From NCBI RefSeq assembly GCF_051401765.1, contig NW_027480423.1, positions 11,036,001-11,100,000 of the forward strand: DNA of 64,000 bases, given 5' to 3'. The notes below the pieces were generated by a model. That model searched no databases, was not told where the DNA came from, and saw only the letters and a program-made list of their open reading frames with translations. Position 1 is the first letter of the stretch, and each line of letters begins with the position of its first letter. The stretch comes from Calliopsis andreniformis (taxonomy: Eukaryota; Arthropoda; Insecta; Hymenoptera; Andrenidae). Made by a program: the position numbers and the translations under genes. Shown here piece by piece: positions 10,621 to 23,174 of this stretch.

Positions 10621-13600
10621 AGGCCCTAACTATTTAATCTGTTGGAGCAACGCCCTAGGGTGAAGCCTAGGTTGCCCGGAAAGTAGAAATGTCCATAACT
10701 TTCAAAGTGGTTGCAATTATTCGTTTTATACGATGGAAAAACTGTTGTATTTATACTGTATTTTATGTTTCTGACGTTGACTTCTAACGCACTAACTATT
10801 CGATCTGGTGGAGCAACGCCCTAGGGTGAAACCTATGTTGCCCGGAACGTAGAAATGACCATTACTTTCACAGTCTTTGCAATTATTCATTTTATACGAT
10901 GGAAAAGCTGTTGCATTTATATTGTATTTTATGCTTCTGGCGTTGACTTCTTAGGCCCTAACTATTCGATCTGGTGGAGCAACGCCTTAGAGTGACGCCT
11001 AGGTTGCCCGGAACGTAGAAATGACCATATCTTTCACACTGGTGGCTATTATTCGTCTTATTCGATGGAAAAACTGTTATATTTATAAGTACCCTATGCT
11101 TCTGGCGTTGACTTCTAAGGCCCTAGTTATTCGATCTGGTGGAGCAACGCCCTAGGGTGAAGCCTAGGTTGCCCGGATAGTAGAAATGACCATAACTTTC
11201 ATAGTGGTTGCAATTATTCGCTTTCTACGATGGAAAAACTGTTGTATTTATATTGTATTTTATGCTTCTGGCATTGATTTCTGAGGCCCTAACTATTCGA
11301 TCTGTTGGAGCAACGCCCTAGAGTGAAGCCTTGGTTTCCCGGAACGTAGAAATGACCATGACTTTCATACTGGTTGCAATTATTCGGTTTAAACGATGGA
11401 AAAACTGTTGTATTTCTATTGTATTTTATGCTTCGCGCGTTGACTTCTAAGGCCCTAATCTTTCGATCTGGTGGAGCAACGCCCTAGAGTGAAGCGTAGG
11501 TGGCTCGGAACGTAGAAATGACCATCACTTTCACACTGTTTGCAAATATACATTATGTACGATGGAAAAGCTGTTGTACTTATATTGTAATTTATGCTTC
11601 TGGCGTTGACTTCTTAGGCCCTAACTATTTGATCTGGTGACGCACCGCCCTAGAGTGAAGCCTAGGTTGCCCGGAACGTAGAACATACCGTTACCTTCAC
11701 ACTGGTTGCAGTTATTCCTGTTATACGATGGAAAAACTGTTTCATCTTTATTGTATTTTATGCTTCTGGCGTTGACTTCTTAGGACCTAACATTTCGATG
11801 TGGTGGAACAACGCCCTAGAGTGAAGCCTAGGTTGCCCAGAACGTAGAAATGGCCATTACTTTCACACTGGTTGCCGTTATTCGTTTTATACGATGGAAA
11901 AGCTGTTGTATTTATATCGTATTTTATGCTTCTGGCGTTGACTTCTTAGGCCCTAACTATTCCATCTGGTGGAACAACGCCCTAGAGTGAAGCCTAGGCT
12001 GCCCGGAACGTAGAAATGACCATCACTTTCAAACTGGTTACTATTATTCCTGTTATACGATGGAAAAACTGTTGTATTTTTGTTGCATTTTATTCTTCGG
12101 GCGTTGACTTCTAAGGCCCTAACTATTCGATCTGGTGGAGCAACGCCCTAGGGTGAAGCCCAGGTTGCCCGGAAAGTAGAAGTGTCCATAACTTTCATAT
12201 TGGTTGCAATTATTCGTTTTGTACGATGGAAAAACTGTTGTATTTATACTGTATTTTATGCTTCTGACGTTGTCTTCTAAGTCACTAATTATTCGATCTG
12301 GTGGAGCAACGCCCTAGAGTGAAACCTAGGTTGCCCGGAACGTAGAAATGACCATTACTTTCACACTCTTTACAATTATTCATTTTATACGATGGAAAAG
12401 CTGATGCATTTTTATTGTATTTTATGCTTCTGGCGCTGACTTCTAAGGCCCTAACAATTCGATCTGTTGGAGCAACGCCCTAGAGTGAAGCCTGGGTTTC
12501 CCGGATCGTAGAAATGACCATGACTTTCATACTGGTTGCAATTATTCGTTTCATACGATGGAATAACTGTTGTATTTAAATTGTATTTTATGCTTCTGGC
12601 GTTGACTTCTAAGGCACTAACCGTTCGATCTGTTGGAGCAACGCCCTAGAGTGAAGCTTAGGTTGCCCGGAACATAGAAATGACCATAACCTTCGAACTG
12701 GTGTCTATTATTCGTCTTATTCGATGGAAAAACTGTTATATTTATAAATACCTTATGCTTCTGGCGTTGACTTCTAAGGCCCTAACTATTCGATCTGGTG
12801 GAGCAACGCCCTAGTGTGAAGCCTAGGTTGCCCGGATAGTAGAAATGACCATAACTTTCATATTGGTTGCAATTATTCGCTTTATACGATGGAAAAACTG
12901 TTGTATTTATATTGTATTTTATGCTTCTGGCGCTGACTTCTGAGGCCCTAACTATTCGATCTGCTGGAGCAACGCCCTAGAGTGAAGCCTTGGTTTCCCG
13001 GAACGTAGAAATGACCATGACTTTCATACTGGTTGCAATTATTCGCTTTATACGATGGAAAAACTGTTGTATTTATTTTGTATTTTATGCATCTGGCGTT
13101 GACATCTGAGGCCCTAACTATTTAATCTGTTGGAGCAATGCCCTAGGGTGAAGCCTAGGTTGCCCGGAACGTAGAAAAGACCATAACTTCCATACTGGTT
13201 GCAATTATTCGTTTTATTCGATGGAAAAACTGTTGTATTTATACTGTATTTTATGCTTCTGACGTTGACTTCTAACGCACTAACTATTCGATCTGGTGGA
13301 GCAACGCCCTAGAGTGAAACCTAGGTTGCCCGGAACGTAGAAATGACCATTACTTTCACACTCTTTGCAATTATTCATTTTATACGATGGAAAAGCTGTT
13401 GCATTTATATTGTATTTTATGCCTCTAGCATTGGCTTCTAAGGCACTAACTGTTCGATCTGGTGGAGCAACGCCCTAGAGTGAAGCTTAGGTTGCCCGGT
13501 ACATAGAAATGACCATAACTTTCACACTGGTGGCTATTATTCGTCTTATTCGATGGAAAAACTGTTATATTTATAAGTACCTTATTCTTCTGGCGTTGAC

Positions 13601-14269
13601 TTCTAGGGCCCTAACTATTCGATCTGGTGGAGCAACGCCCTAGGGTGAAGCCTAGGTTGCCCGGATAGTAGAAATGACCATAACTTTCATAGTGGTTGCA
13701 ATTATTCGCTTTATACGATGGAAAAACTGTTGTATTTATATTGTATTTTATGCTTCTGGCGTTGACTTCTGAGGCCCTAACTATTCGGTCTGTTGGAGCA
13801 ACACCCTAGAGTGAAGCCTTGGTTTCCCGGAACGTAGAAATGACCATGACTTTCATACTGGTTGCAATTATTCGTTTTATACGATGGAAAAACTGTTGTA
13901 TTTATATTGTATTTTATGATTCTGACGTTGACTTCTAAGGCTCGAGCTATTCGATCTGGTGGAGCAACGCCCTAGAGTGAAACCTAGGTTGCCCGGAACG
14001 TAGAAATGACCATAACTTTCACACTGGTTGCAATTATTCGTTTTATACGATCGAAAAACTGTTGTATTTATATTGTATTTTATGCTTCTGGCGTTCACTT
14101 CTTAGGCCCTAACTACTCGATCGGGTGGAACAACGCCCTAGGGTGAATCCTAGGTTGCCCGGAAAGCAGAAATGACCATAACCTTCAAACTGGTTGCAAT
14201 TATTCCTGTTATACGATGGAAAAACTGTTGTATTTATATTGTATTTTATGCTTCTGGCGTTGAATTCTG
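10621..14269 (+). repeat. 22-mer higher-order repeat, copy 1 (3,649 bp)
   Basis: The variant GCATTGATTTCTGAGGCC occurs at 11,271 and again at 14,920, 3,649 bp apart, which is 22 monomers less three bases. Other markers keep the same offset: CTATTTAATCTGTTGGAG at the block start, GCAAATATACATTATGTACG, and GAACATACCGTTACC. The match is close to about 13,420, weaker through a divergent monomer near 13,430, and then resumes to about 14,176. No gene is present. Confidence 0.87.
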
Positions 14270-17200
14270 AGGCCCTAACTATTTAATCTGTTGGAGCAAC
14301 GCCCTAGGGTGAAGCCTAGGTTGCCCGGAAAGTAGAAATGTCCATAACTTTCAAAGTGGTTGCAATTATTCGTTTTATACGATGGAAAAACTGTTGTATT
14401 TATACTGTATTTTATGTTTCTGACGTTGACTTCTAACGCACTAACTATTCGATCTGGTGGAGCAACGCCCTAGGGTGAAACCTAGGTTGCCCGGAACGTA
14501 GAAATGACCATTACTTTCACAGTCTTTGCAATTATTCATTTTATACGATGGAAAAGCTGTTGCATTTATATTGTATTTTATGCTTCTGGCGTTGACTTCT
14601 TAGGCCCTAACTATTCGATCTGGTGGAGCAACGCCTTAGAGTGACGCCTAGGTTGCCCGGAACGTAGAAATGACCATATCTTTCACACTGGTGGCTATTA
14701 TTCGTCTTATTCGATGGAAAAACTGTTATATTTATAAGTACCCTATGCTTCTGGCGTTGACTTCTAAGGCCCTAGTTATTCGATCTGGTGGAGCAACGCC
14801 CTAGGGTGAAGCCTAGGTTGCCCGGATAGTAGAAATGACCATAACTTTCATAGTGGTTGCAATTATTCGCTTTCTACGATGGAAAAACTGTTGTATTTAT
14901 ATTGTATTTTATGCTTCTGGCATTGATTTCTGAGGCCCTAACTATTCGATCTGTTGGAGCAACGCCCTAGAGTGAAGCCTTGGTTTCCCGGAACGTAGAA
15001 ATGACCATGACTTTCATACTGGTTGCAATTATTCGGTTTAAACGATGGAAAAACTGTTGTATTTCTATTGTATTTTATGCTTCGCGCGTTGACTTCTAAG
15101 GCCCTAATCTTTCGATCTGGTGGAGCAACGCCCTAGAGTGAAGCGTAGGTGGCTCGGAACGTAGAAATGACCATCACTTTCACACTGTTTGCAAATATAC
15201 ATTATGTACGATGGAAAAGCTGTTGTACTTATATTGTAATTTATGCTTCTGGCGTTGACTTCTTAGGCCCTAACTATTTGATCTGGTGACGCACCGCCCT
15301 AGAGTGAAGCCTAGGTTGCCCGGAACGTAGAACATACCGTTACCTTCACACTGGTTGCAGTTATTCCTGTTATACGATGGAAAAACTGTTTCATCTTTAT
15401 TGTATTATATGCTTCTGGCGTTGACTTCTTAGGACCTAACATTTCGATGTGGTGGAACAACGCCCTAGAGTGAAGGCTAGGTTGCCCAGAACGTAGAAAT
15501 GGCCATTACTTTCACACTGGTTGCCGTTATTCGTTTTATACGATGGAAAAGCTGTTGTATTAATATCGTATTTTATGCTTCTGGCGTTGACTTCTTAGGC
15601 CCTAACTATTCCATCTGGTGGAACAACGCCCTAGAGTGAAGCCTAGGCTGCCCGGAACGTAGAAATGACCATCACTTTCAAACTGGTTACTATTATTCCT
15701 GTTATACGATGGAAAAACTGTTGTATTTTTGTTGCATTTTATTCTTCGGGCGTTGGCTTCTAAGGCCCTAACTATTCGATCTGGTGGAGCAACGCCCTAG
15801 GGTGAAGCCCAGGTTGCCCGGAAAGTAGAAATGTCCATAACTTTCATATTGGTTGCAATTATTCGTTTTATACGATGGAAAAACTGTTGTATTTATACTG
15901 TATTTTATGCTTCTGACGTTGTCTTCTAAGTCACTAATTATTCGATCTGGTGGAGCAACGCCCTAGAGTGAAACCTAGGTTGCCCGGAACGTAGAAATGA
16001 CCATTACTTTCACACTCTTTACAATTATTCATTTTATACGATGGAAAAGCTGATGCATTTTTATTGTATTTTATGCTTCTGGCGCTGACTTCTAAGGCCC
16101 TAACAATTCGATCTGTTGGAGCAACGCCCTAGAGTGAAGCCTGGGTTTCCCGGATCGTAGAAATGACCATGACTTTCATACTGGTTGCAATTATTCGTTT
16201 CATACGATGGAATAACTCTTGTATTTAAATTGTATTTTATGCTTCTGGCGTTGACTTCTAAGGCACTAACAGTTCGATCTGTTGGAGCAACGCCCTAGAG
16301 TGAAGCTTAGGTTGCCCGGAACATAGAAATGACCATAACCTTCACACTGGTGTCTATTATTCGTCTTATTCGATGGAAAAACTGTTATATTTATAAATAC
16401 CTTATGCTTCTGGCGTTGACTTCTAAGGCCCTAACTATTCGATCTGGTGGAGCAACGCCCTAGTGTGAAGCCTAGGTTGCCCGGATAGTAGAAATGACCA
16501 TAACTTTCATATTGGTTGCAATTATTCGCTTTATACGATGGAAAAACTGTTGTATTTATATTGTATTTTATGCTTCTGGCGCTGACTTCTGAGGCCCTAA
16601 CTATTCGATCTGCTGGAGCAACGCCCTAGAGTGAAGCCTTGGTTTCCCGGAACGTAGAAATGACCATGACTTTCATACTGGTTGCAATTATTCGCTTTAT
16701 ACGATGGAAAAACTGTTGTATTTATTTTGTATTTTATGCATCTGGCGTTGACATCTGAGGCCCTAACTATTTAATCTGTTGGAGCAATGCCCTAGGGTGA
16801 AGCCTAGGTTGCCCGGAACGTAGAAAAGACCATAACTTCCATACTGGTTGCAATTATTCGTTTTATTCGATGGAAAAACTGTTGTATTTATACTGTATTT
16901 TATGCTTCTGACGTTGACTTCTAACGCACTAACTATTCGATCTGGTGGAGCAACGCCCTAGAGTGAAACCTAGGTTGCCCGGAACGTAGAAATGACCATT
17001 ACTTTCACACTCTTTGCAATTATTCATTTTATACGATGGAAAAGCTGTTGCATTTATATTGCATTTTATGCTTCTGGCGTTGACTTCTTAGGCCCTAACT
17101 ATTCGATCTGGTGGAGGAACGCCTTAGAGTGACGCCTAGTTTGCCCGGAACGTAGAAATGACCATATCTTTCACACTGGTGGCTATTATTCGTCTTATTC

Positions 17201-17825
17201 GATGGAAAAACTGTTATATTTATAAGTACCCTATGCTTCCTGCGTTGACTTCTAAGGCCCTAACTATTCGATCTGGTGGAGCAACGCCCTAGGGTGAAGC
17301 CTAGGTTGCCCGGATAGTAGAAATGACCATAACTTTCATAGTGGTTGCTATTATTCGCTTTCTACGATGGAAAAACTGTTGTATTTATATTGTATTTTAT
17401 GCTTCTGGCATTGAGTTCTGAGGCCCTAACTATTCTATCTGTTGGAGCAACGCCCTAGAGTGGAGCCTTGGTTTCCCGGAACGTAGAAATGACCATGACT
17501 TTCATACTGGTTGCAATTATTCGTTTTATACGATGGAAAAACTGTTGTATTTATATTGTATTTTATGCTTCTGACGTTGACTTCTAAGGCTCGAACCATT
17601 CGATCTGGTGGAGCAACGCCTTAGAGTGAAACCTAGGTTGCGCGGAACGTAGAAATGACCATAACTTTCACACTGGTTGCAATTATTCATTTTATACGAT
17701 GGAAAAACTGTTGTATTTATATTGTATTTTATGCTTCTGGCGTTCACTTCTTAGGCCCTAACTATTCGATCGGGTGGAACAACGCCCTAGGGTGAAGCCT
17801 AGGTTGCCCGGAAAACAGAAATGAC
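14270..17825 (+). repeat. 22-mer higher-order repeat, copy 2
   Basis: Second copy of the 3,649 bp unit. It differs from copy 1 by scattered substitutions, such as GTATTATATGC near 15,403 in place of GTATTTTATGC and CTCTTGTATTTAAATTG near 16,217. Its last 1.1 kb is also the first part of the 13-mer repeat that starts at 16,704, so the 13-mer was amplified out of this block. The match with copy 1 is lost at about 17,825. Confidence 0.87.
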
Positions 17826-18860
17826 CATAACTTTCACACTGGTTGCAATTATACGTTTTATACGATGGAAAAACTGTTGTATTTATATTGTATTTTATGC
17901 TTCTGGCGTTCACTTCTTAGGCCCTAACTATTCGATCGGGTCGAACAACGCCCTAGGGTGAAGCCTATGTTGCCCGGCAGGCAGAAATGACAATAACTTT
18001 CAAACTGGTTGCAATTATTCCTGTTATACGATGGAAAAACTGTTGTATTTATATTGTATTTTATGCTTCTGGCGTTGACTTCTGAGGCCCTATCTATTCA
18101 ATCTATTGGAGCAACCCCCAAGGGTGAATCCTAGGTTGCCCGGTAAGTAGAAATGACCATAACTTTCATACTGGTGGCAATTATCCGTTTTATACGATGG
18201 AAAAACTGTTGTATTTATATTTTATTTTATGCTTCTGGCGTTAACTTCTTAGGCCTTAACTATTCGATCTGGTGGAACAACGCACTAGGGTGAAGCCTAG
18301 GTTGCCCGGAATGTAGAAATGAGCATTACTTTCAAACTGGTTGCAGTTACTCCTGTTATACGATGGAAAAACCGTTGCGTTTTTATTGTATTTTATGCTT
18401 CTCACGTTGGCCTATAAGGTCCTAACTATTCGATCTCGTGGGGCAACGTCCAAGAGTGAAGCGTATGTTGCCCGAAAAGTAGGAATGACCATTACTTTCA
18501 CACTGGTTGCAATTATTCATTTTATACGATTGAAAAACTGTTGTACTTATATTGTATTTTATTCTTCTGGCGTTGAACTCTAAGTCCCTAGCTGTTCGAT
18601 CTGGTGGAGCAACGCCCTAGAGTGAAGGCTCTGTAGCCCGAAACGTAGAAATGACCATGACTTTCATACTGGTTGCAATTATTCGTTTTATACGATGGAA
18701 AAACTGTTGTATTTATATTGTATTTTATGCCTCTAGAGTTGACTTCTAAGGCTCGAACTATTAGATCTGGTGGAGCAACGCCCTAGAGTGAAACATAGGT
18801 TGCCCGGTACGTAGAAATGACCATAACCTTCACACTGGTTGCAATTATTCGTTTTATACC
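16704..18860 (+). repeat. 13-mer higher-order repeat, copy 1 (2,157 bp)
   Basis: Begins at ATGGAAAAACTGTTGTATTT within the monomer leading into GCATCTGGCGTTGACATCTG. The same word starts at 18,861 and 21,018, so the unit is 2,157 bp: 13 monomers of 166 less one base. Markers in order are GGAGGAACGCCTTAGAG, GTACCCTATGCTTCCTGCG, GGCATTGAGTTCTG, AACCCCCAAGGGTG, TATATTTTATTTTATGC and GCCTCTAGAGTTGAC. The preceding base context differs from that of the next copies (TATACG versus TATACC), consistent with this being the left edge. Confidence 0.92.
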
Positions 18861-21017
18861 ATGGAAAAACTGTTGTATTTATTTTGTATTTTATGCATCT
18901 GGCGTTGACATCTGAGGCCCTAACTATTTAATCTGTTGGAGCAATGCCCTAGGGTGAAGCCTAGGTTGCCCGGAACGTAGAAAAGACCATAACTTCCATA
19001 CTGGTTGCAATTATTCGTTTTATTCGATGGAAAAACTGTTGTATTTATACTGTATTTTATGCTTCTGACGTTGACTTCTAACGCACTAACTATTCGATCT
19101 GGTGGAGCAACGCCCTAGAGTGAAACCTAGGTTGCCCGGAACGTAGAAATGACCATTACTTTCACACTCTTTGCAATTATTCATTTTATACGATGGAAAA
19201 GCTGTTGCATTTATATTGCATTTTATGCTTCTGGCGTTGACTTCTTAGGCCCTAACTATTCGATCTGGTGGAGGAACGCCTTAGAGTGACGCCTAGTTTG
19301 CCCGGAACGTAGAAATGACCATATCTTTCACACTGGTGGCTATTATTCGTCTTATTCGATGGAAAAACTGTTATATTTATAAGTACCCTATGCTTCCTGC
19401 GTTGACTTCTAAGGCCCTAACTATTCGATCTGGTGGAGCAACGCCCTAGGGTGAAGCCTAGGTTGCCCGGATAGTAGAAATGACCATAACTTTCATAGTG
19501 GTTGCTATTATTCGCTTTCTACGATGGAAAAACTGTTGTATTTATATTGTATTTTATGCTTCTGGCATTGAGTTCTGAGGCCCTAACTATTCTATCTGTT
19601 GGAGCAACGCCCTAGAGTGGAGCCTTGGTTTCCCGGAACGTAGAAATGACCATGACTTTCATACTGGTTGCAATTATTCGTTTTATACGATGGAAAAACT
19701 GTTGTATTTATATTGTATTTTATGCTTCTGACGTTGACTTCTAAGGCTCGAACCATTCGATCTGGTGGAGCAACGCCTTAGAGTGAAACCTAGGTTGCGC
19801 GGAACGTAGAAATGACCATAACTTTCACACTGGTTGCAATTATTCATTTTATACGATGGAAAAACTGTTGTATTTATATTGTATTTTATGCTTCTGGCGT
19901 TCACTTCTTAGGCCCTAACTATTCGATCGGGTGGAACAACGCCCTAGGGTGAAGCCTAGGTTGCCCGGAAAACAGAAATGACCATAACTTTCACACTGGT
20001 TGCAATTATACGTTTTATACGATGGAAAAACTGTTGTATTTATATTGTATTTTATGCTTCTGGCGTTCACTTCTTAGGCCCTAACTATTCGATCGGGTCG
20101 AACAACGCCCTAGGGTGAAGCCTATGTTGCCCGGCAGGCAGAAATGACAATAACTTTCAAACTGGTTGCAATTATTCCTGTTATACGATGGAAAAACTGT
20201 TGTATTTATATTGTATTTTATGCTTCTGGCGTTGACTTCTGAGGCCCTATCTATTCAATCTATTGGAGCAACCCCCAAGGGTGAATCCTAGGTTGCCCGG
20301 TAAGTAGAAATGACCATAACTTTCATACTGGTGGCAATTATCCGTTTTATACGATGGAAAAACTGTTGTATTTATATTTTATTTTATGCTTCTGGCGTTA
20401 ACTTCTTAGGCCTTAACTATTCGATCTGGTGGAACAACGCACTAGGGTGAAGCCTAGGTTGCCCGGAATGTAGAAATGAGCATTACTTTCAAACTGGTTG
20501 CAGTTACTCCTGTTATACGATGGAAAAACCGTTGCGTTTTTATTGTATTTTATGCTTCTCACGTTGGCCTATAAGGTCCTAACTATTCGATCTCGTGGGG
20601 CAACGTCCAAGAGTGAAGCGTATGTTGCCCGAAAAGTAGGAATGACCATTACTTTCACACTGGTTGCAATTATTCATTTTATACGATTGAAAAACTGTTG
20701 TACTTATATTGTATTTTATTCTTCTGGCGTTGAACTCTAAGTCCCTAGCTGTTCGATCTGGTGGAGCAACGCCCTAGAGTGAAGGCTCTGTAGCCCGAAA
20801 CGTAGAAATGACCATGACTTTCATACTGGTTGCAATTATTCGTTTTATACGATGGAAAAACTGTTGTATTTATATTGTATTTTATGCCTCTAGAGTTGAC
20901 TTCTAAGGCTCGAACTATTAGATCTGGTGGAGCAACGCCCTAGAGTGAAACATAGGTTGCCCGGTACGTAGAAATGACCATAACCTTCACACTGGTTGCA
21001 ATTATTCGTTTTATACC
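18861..21017 (+). repeat. 13-mer higher-order repeat, copy 2 (2,157 bp)
   Basis: Near-identical to copy 1 by eye, with every marker displaced by exactly 2,157 bp. It starts after TTTATACC where copy 1 starts after TTTATACG. The very low divergence between copies, against high divergence between adjacent monomers, indicates recent amplification of the whole 13-mer. Confidence 0.92.
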
Positions 21018-23174
21018 ATGGAAAAACTGTTGTATTTATTTTGTATTTTATGCATCTGGCGTTGACATCTGAGGCCCTAACTATTTAATCTGTTGGAGCA
21101 ATGCCCTAGGGTGAAGCCTAGGTTGCCCGGAACGTAGAAAAGACCATAACTTCCATACTGGTTGCAATTATTCGTTTTATTCGATGGAAAAACTGTTGTA
21201 TTTATACTGTATTTTATGCTTCTGACGTTGACTTCTAACGCACTAACTATTCGATCTGGTGGAGCAACGCCCTAGAGTGAAACCTAGGTTGCCCGGAACG
21301 TAGAAATGACCATTACTTTCACACTCTTTGCAATTATTCATTTTATACGATGGAAAAGCTGTTGCATTTATATTGCATTTTATGCTTCTGGCGTTGACTT
21401 CTTAGGCCCTAACTATTCGATCTGGTGGAGGAACGCCTTAGAGTGTCGCCTAGTTTGCCCGGAACGTAGAAATGACCATATCTTTCACACTGGTGGCTAT
21501 TATTCGTCTTATTCGATGGAAAAACTGTTATATTTATAAGTACCCTATGCTTCCTGCGTTGACTTCTAAGGCCCTAACTATTCGATCTGGTGGAGCAACG
21601 CCCTAGGGTGAAGCCTAGGTTGCCCGGATAGTAGAAATGACCATAACTTTCATAGTGGTTGCTATTATTCGCTTTCTACGATGGAAAAACTGTTGTATTT
21701 ATATTGTATTTTATGCTTCTGGCATTGAGTTCTGAGGCCCTAACTATTCTATCTGTTGGAGCAACGCCCTAGAGTGGAGCCTTGGTTTCCCGGAACGTAG
21801 AAATGACCATGACTTTCATACTGGTTGCAATTATTCGTTTTATACGATGGAAAAACTGTTGTATTTATATTGTATTTTATGCTTCTGACGTTGACTTCTA
21901 AGGCTCGAACCATTCGATCTGGTGGAGCAACGCCTTAGAGTGAAACCTAGGTTGCGCGGAACGTAGAAATGACCATAACTTTCACACTGGTTGCAATTAT
22001 TCATTTTATACGATGGAAAAACTGTTGTATTTATATTGTATTTTATGCTTCTGGCGTTCACTTCTTAGGCCCTAACTATTCGATCGGGTGGAACAACGCC
22101 CTAGGGTGAAGCCTAGGTTGCCCGGAAAACAGAAATGACCATAACTTTCACACTGGTTGCAATTATACGTTTTATACGATGGAAAAACTGTTGTATTTAT
22201 ATTGTATTTTATGCTTCTGGCGTTCACTTCTTAGGCCCTAACTATTCGATCGGGTCGAACAACGCCCTAGGGTGAAGCCTATGTTGCCCGGCAGGCAGAA
22301 ATGACAATAACTTTCAAACTGGTTGCAATTATTCCTGTTATACGATGGAAAAACTGTTGTATTTATATTGTATTTTATGCTTCTGGCGTTGACTTCTGAG
22401 GCCCTATCTATTCAATCTATTGGAGCAACCCCCAAGGGTGAATCCTAGGTTGCCCGGTAAGTAGAAATGACCATAACTTTCATACTGGTGGCAATTATCC
22501 GTTTTATACGATGGAAAAACTGTTGTATTTATATTTTATTTTATGCTTCTGGCGTTAACTTCTTAGGCCTTAACTATTCGATCTGGTGGAACAACGCACT
22601 AGGGTGAAGCCTAGGTTGCCCGGAATGTAGAAATGAGCATTACTTTCAAACTGGTTGCAGTTACTCCTGTTATACGATGGAAAAACCGTTGCGTTTTTAT
22701 TGTATTTTATGCTTCTCACGTTGGCCTATAAGGTCCTAACTATTCGATCTCGTGGGGCAACGTCCAAGAGTGAAGCGTATGTTGCCCGAAAAGTAGGAAT
22801 GACCATTACTTTCACACTGGTTGCAATTATTCATTTTATACGATTGAAAAACTGTTGTACTTATATTGTATTTTATTCTTCTGGCGTTGAACTCTAAGTC
22901 CCTAGCTGTTCGATCTGGTGGAGCAACGCCCTAGAGTGAAGGCTCTGTAGCCCGGAACGTAGAAATGACCATGACTTTCATACTGGTTGCAATTATTCGT
23001 TTTATACGATGGAAAAACTGTTGTATTTATATTGTATTTTATGCCTCTAGAGTTGACTTCTAAGGCTCGAACTATTAGATCTGGTGGAGCAACGCCCTAG
23101 AGTGAAACATAGGTTGCCCGGAACGTAGAAATGACCATAACCTTCACACTGGTTGCAATTATTCGTTTTATACC
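21018..23174 (+). repeat. 13-mer higher-order repeat, copy 3 (2,157 bp)
   Basis: Third copy at the same spacing. It carries a few private changes, for example GAGTGTCGCCTAG near 21,440 where the others have GAGTGACGCCTAG, and GTAGCCCGGAACG near 22,950 where they have GTAGCCCGAAACG. After 23,174 the next unit takes a different path (GCGTTCACTTCTTAGGCC in place of the GCATCTGGCGTTGACATCTG monomer). Confidence 0.92.
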
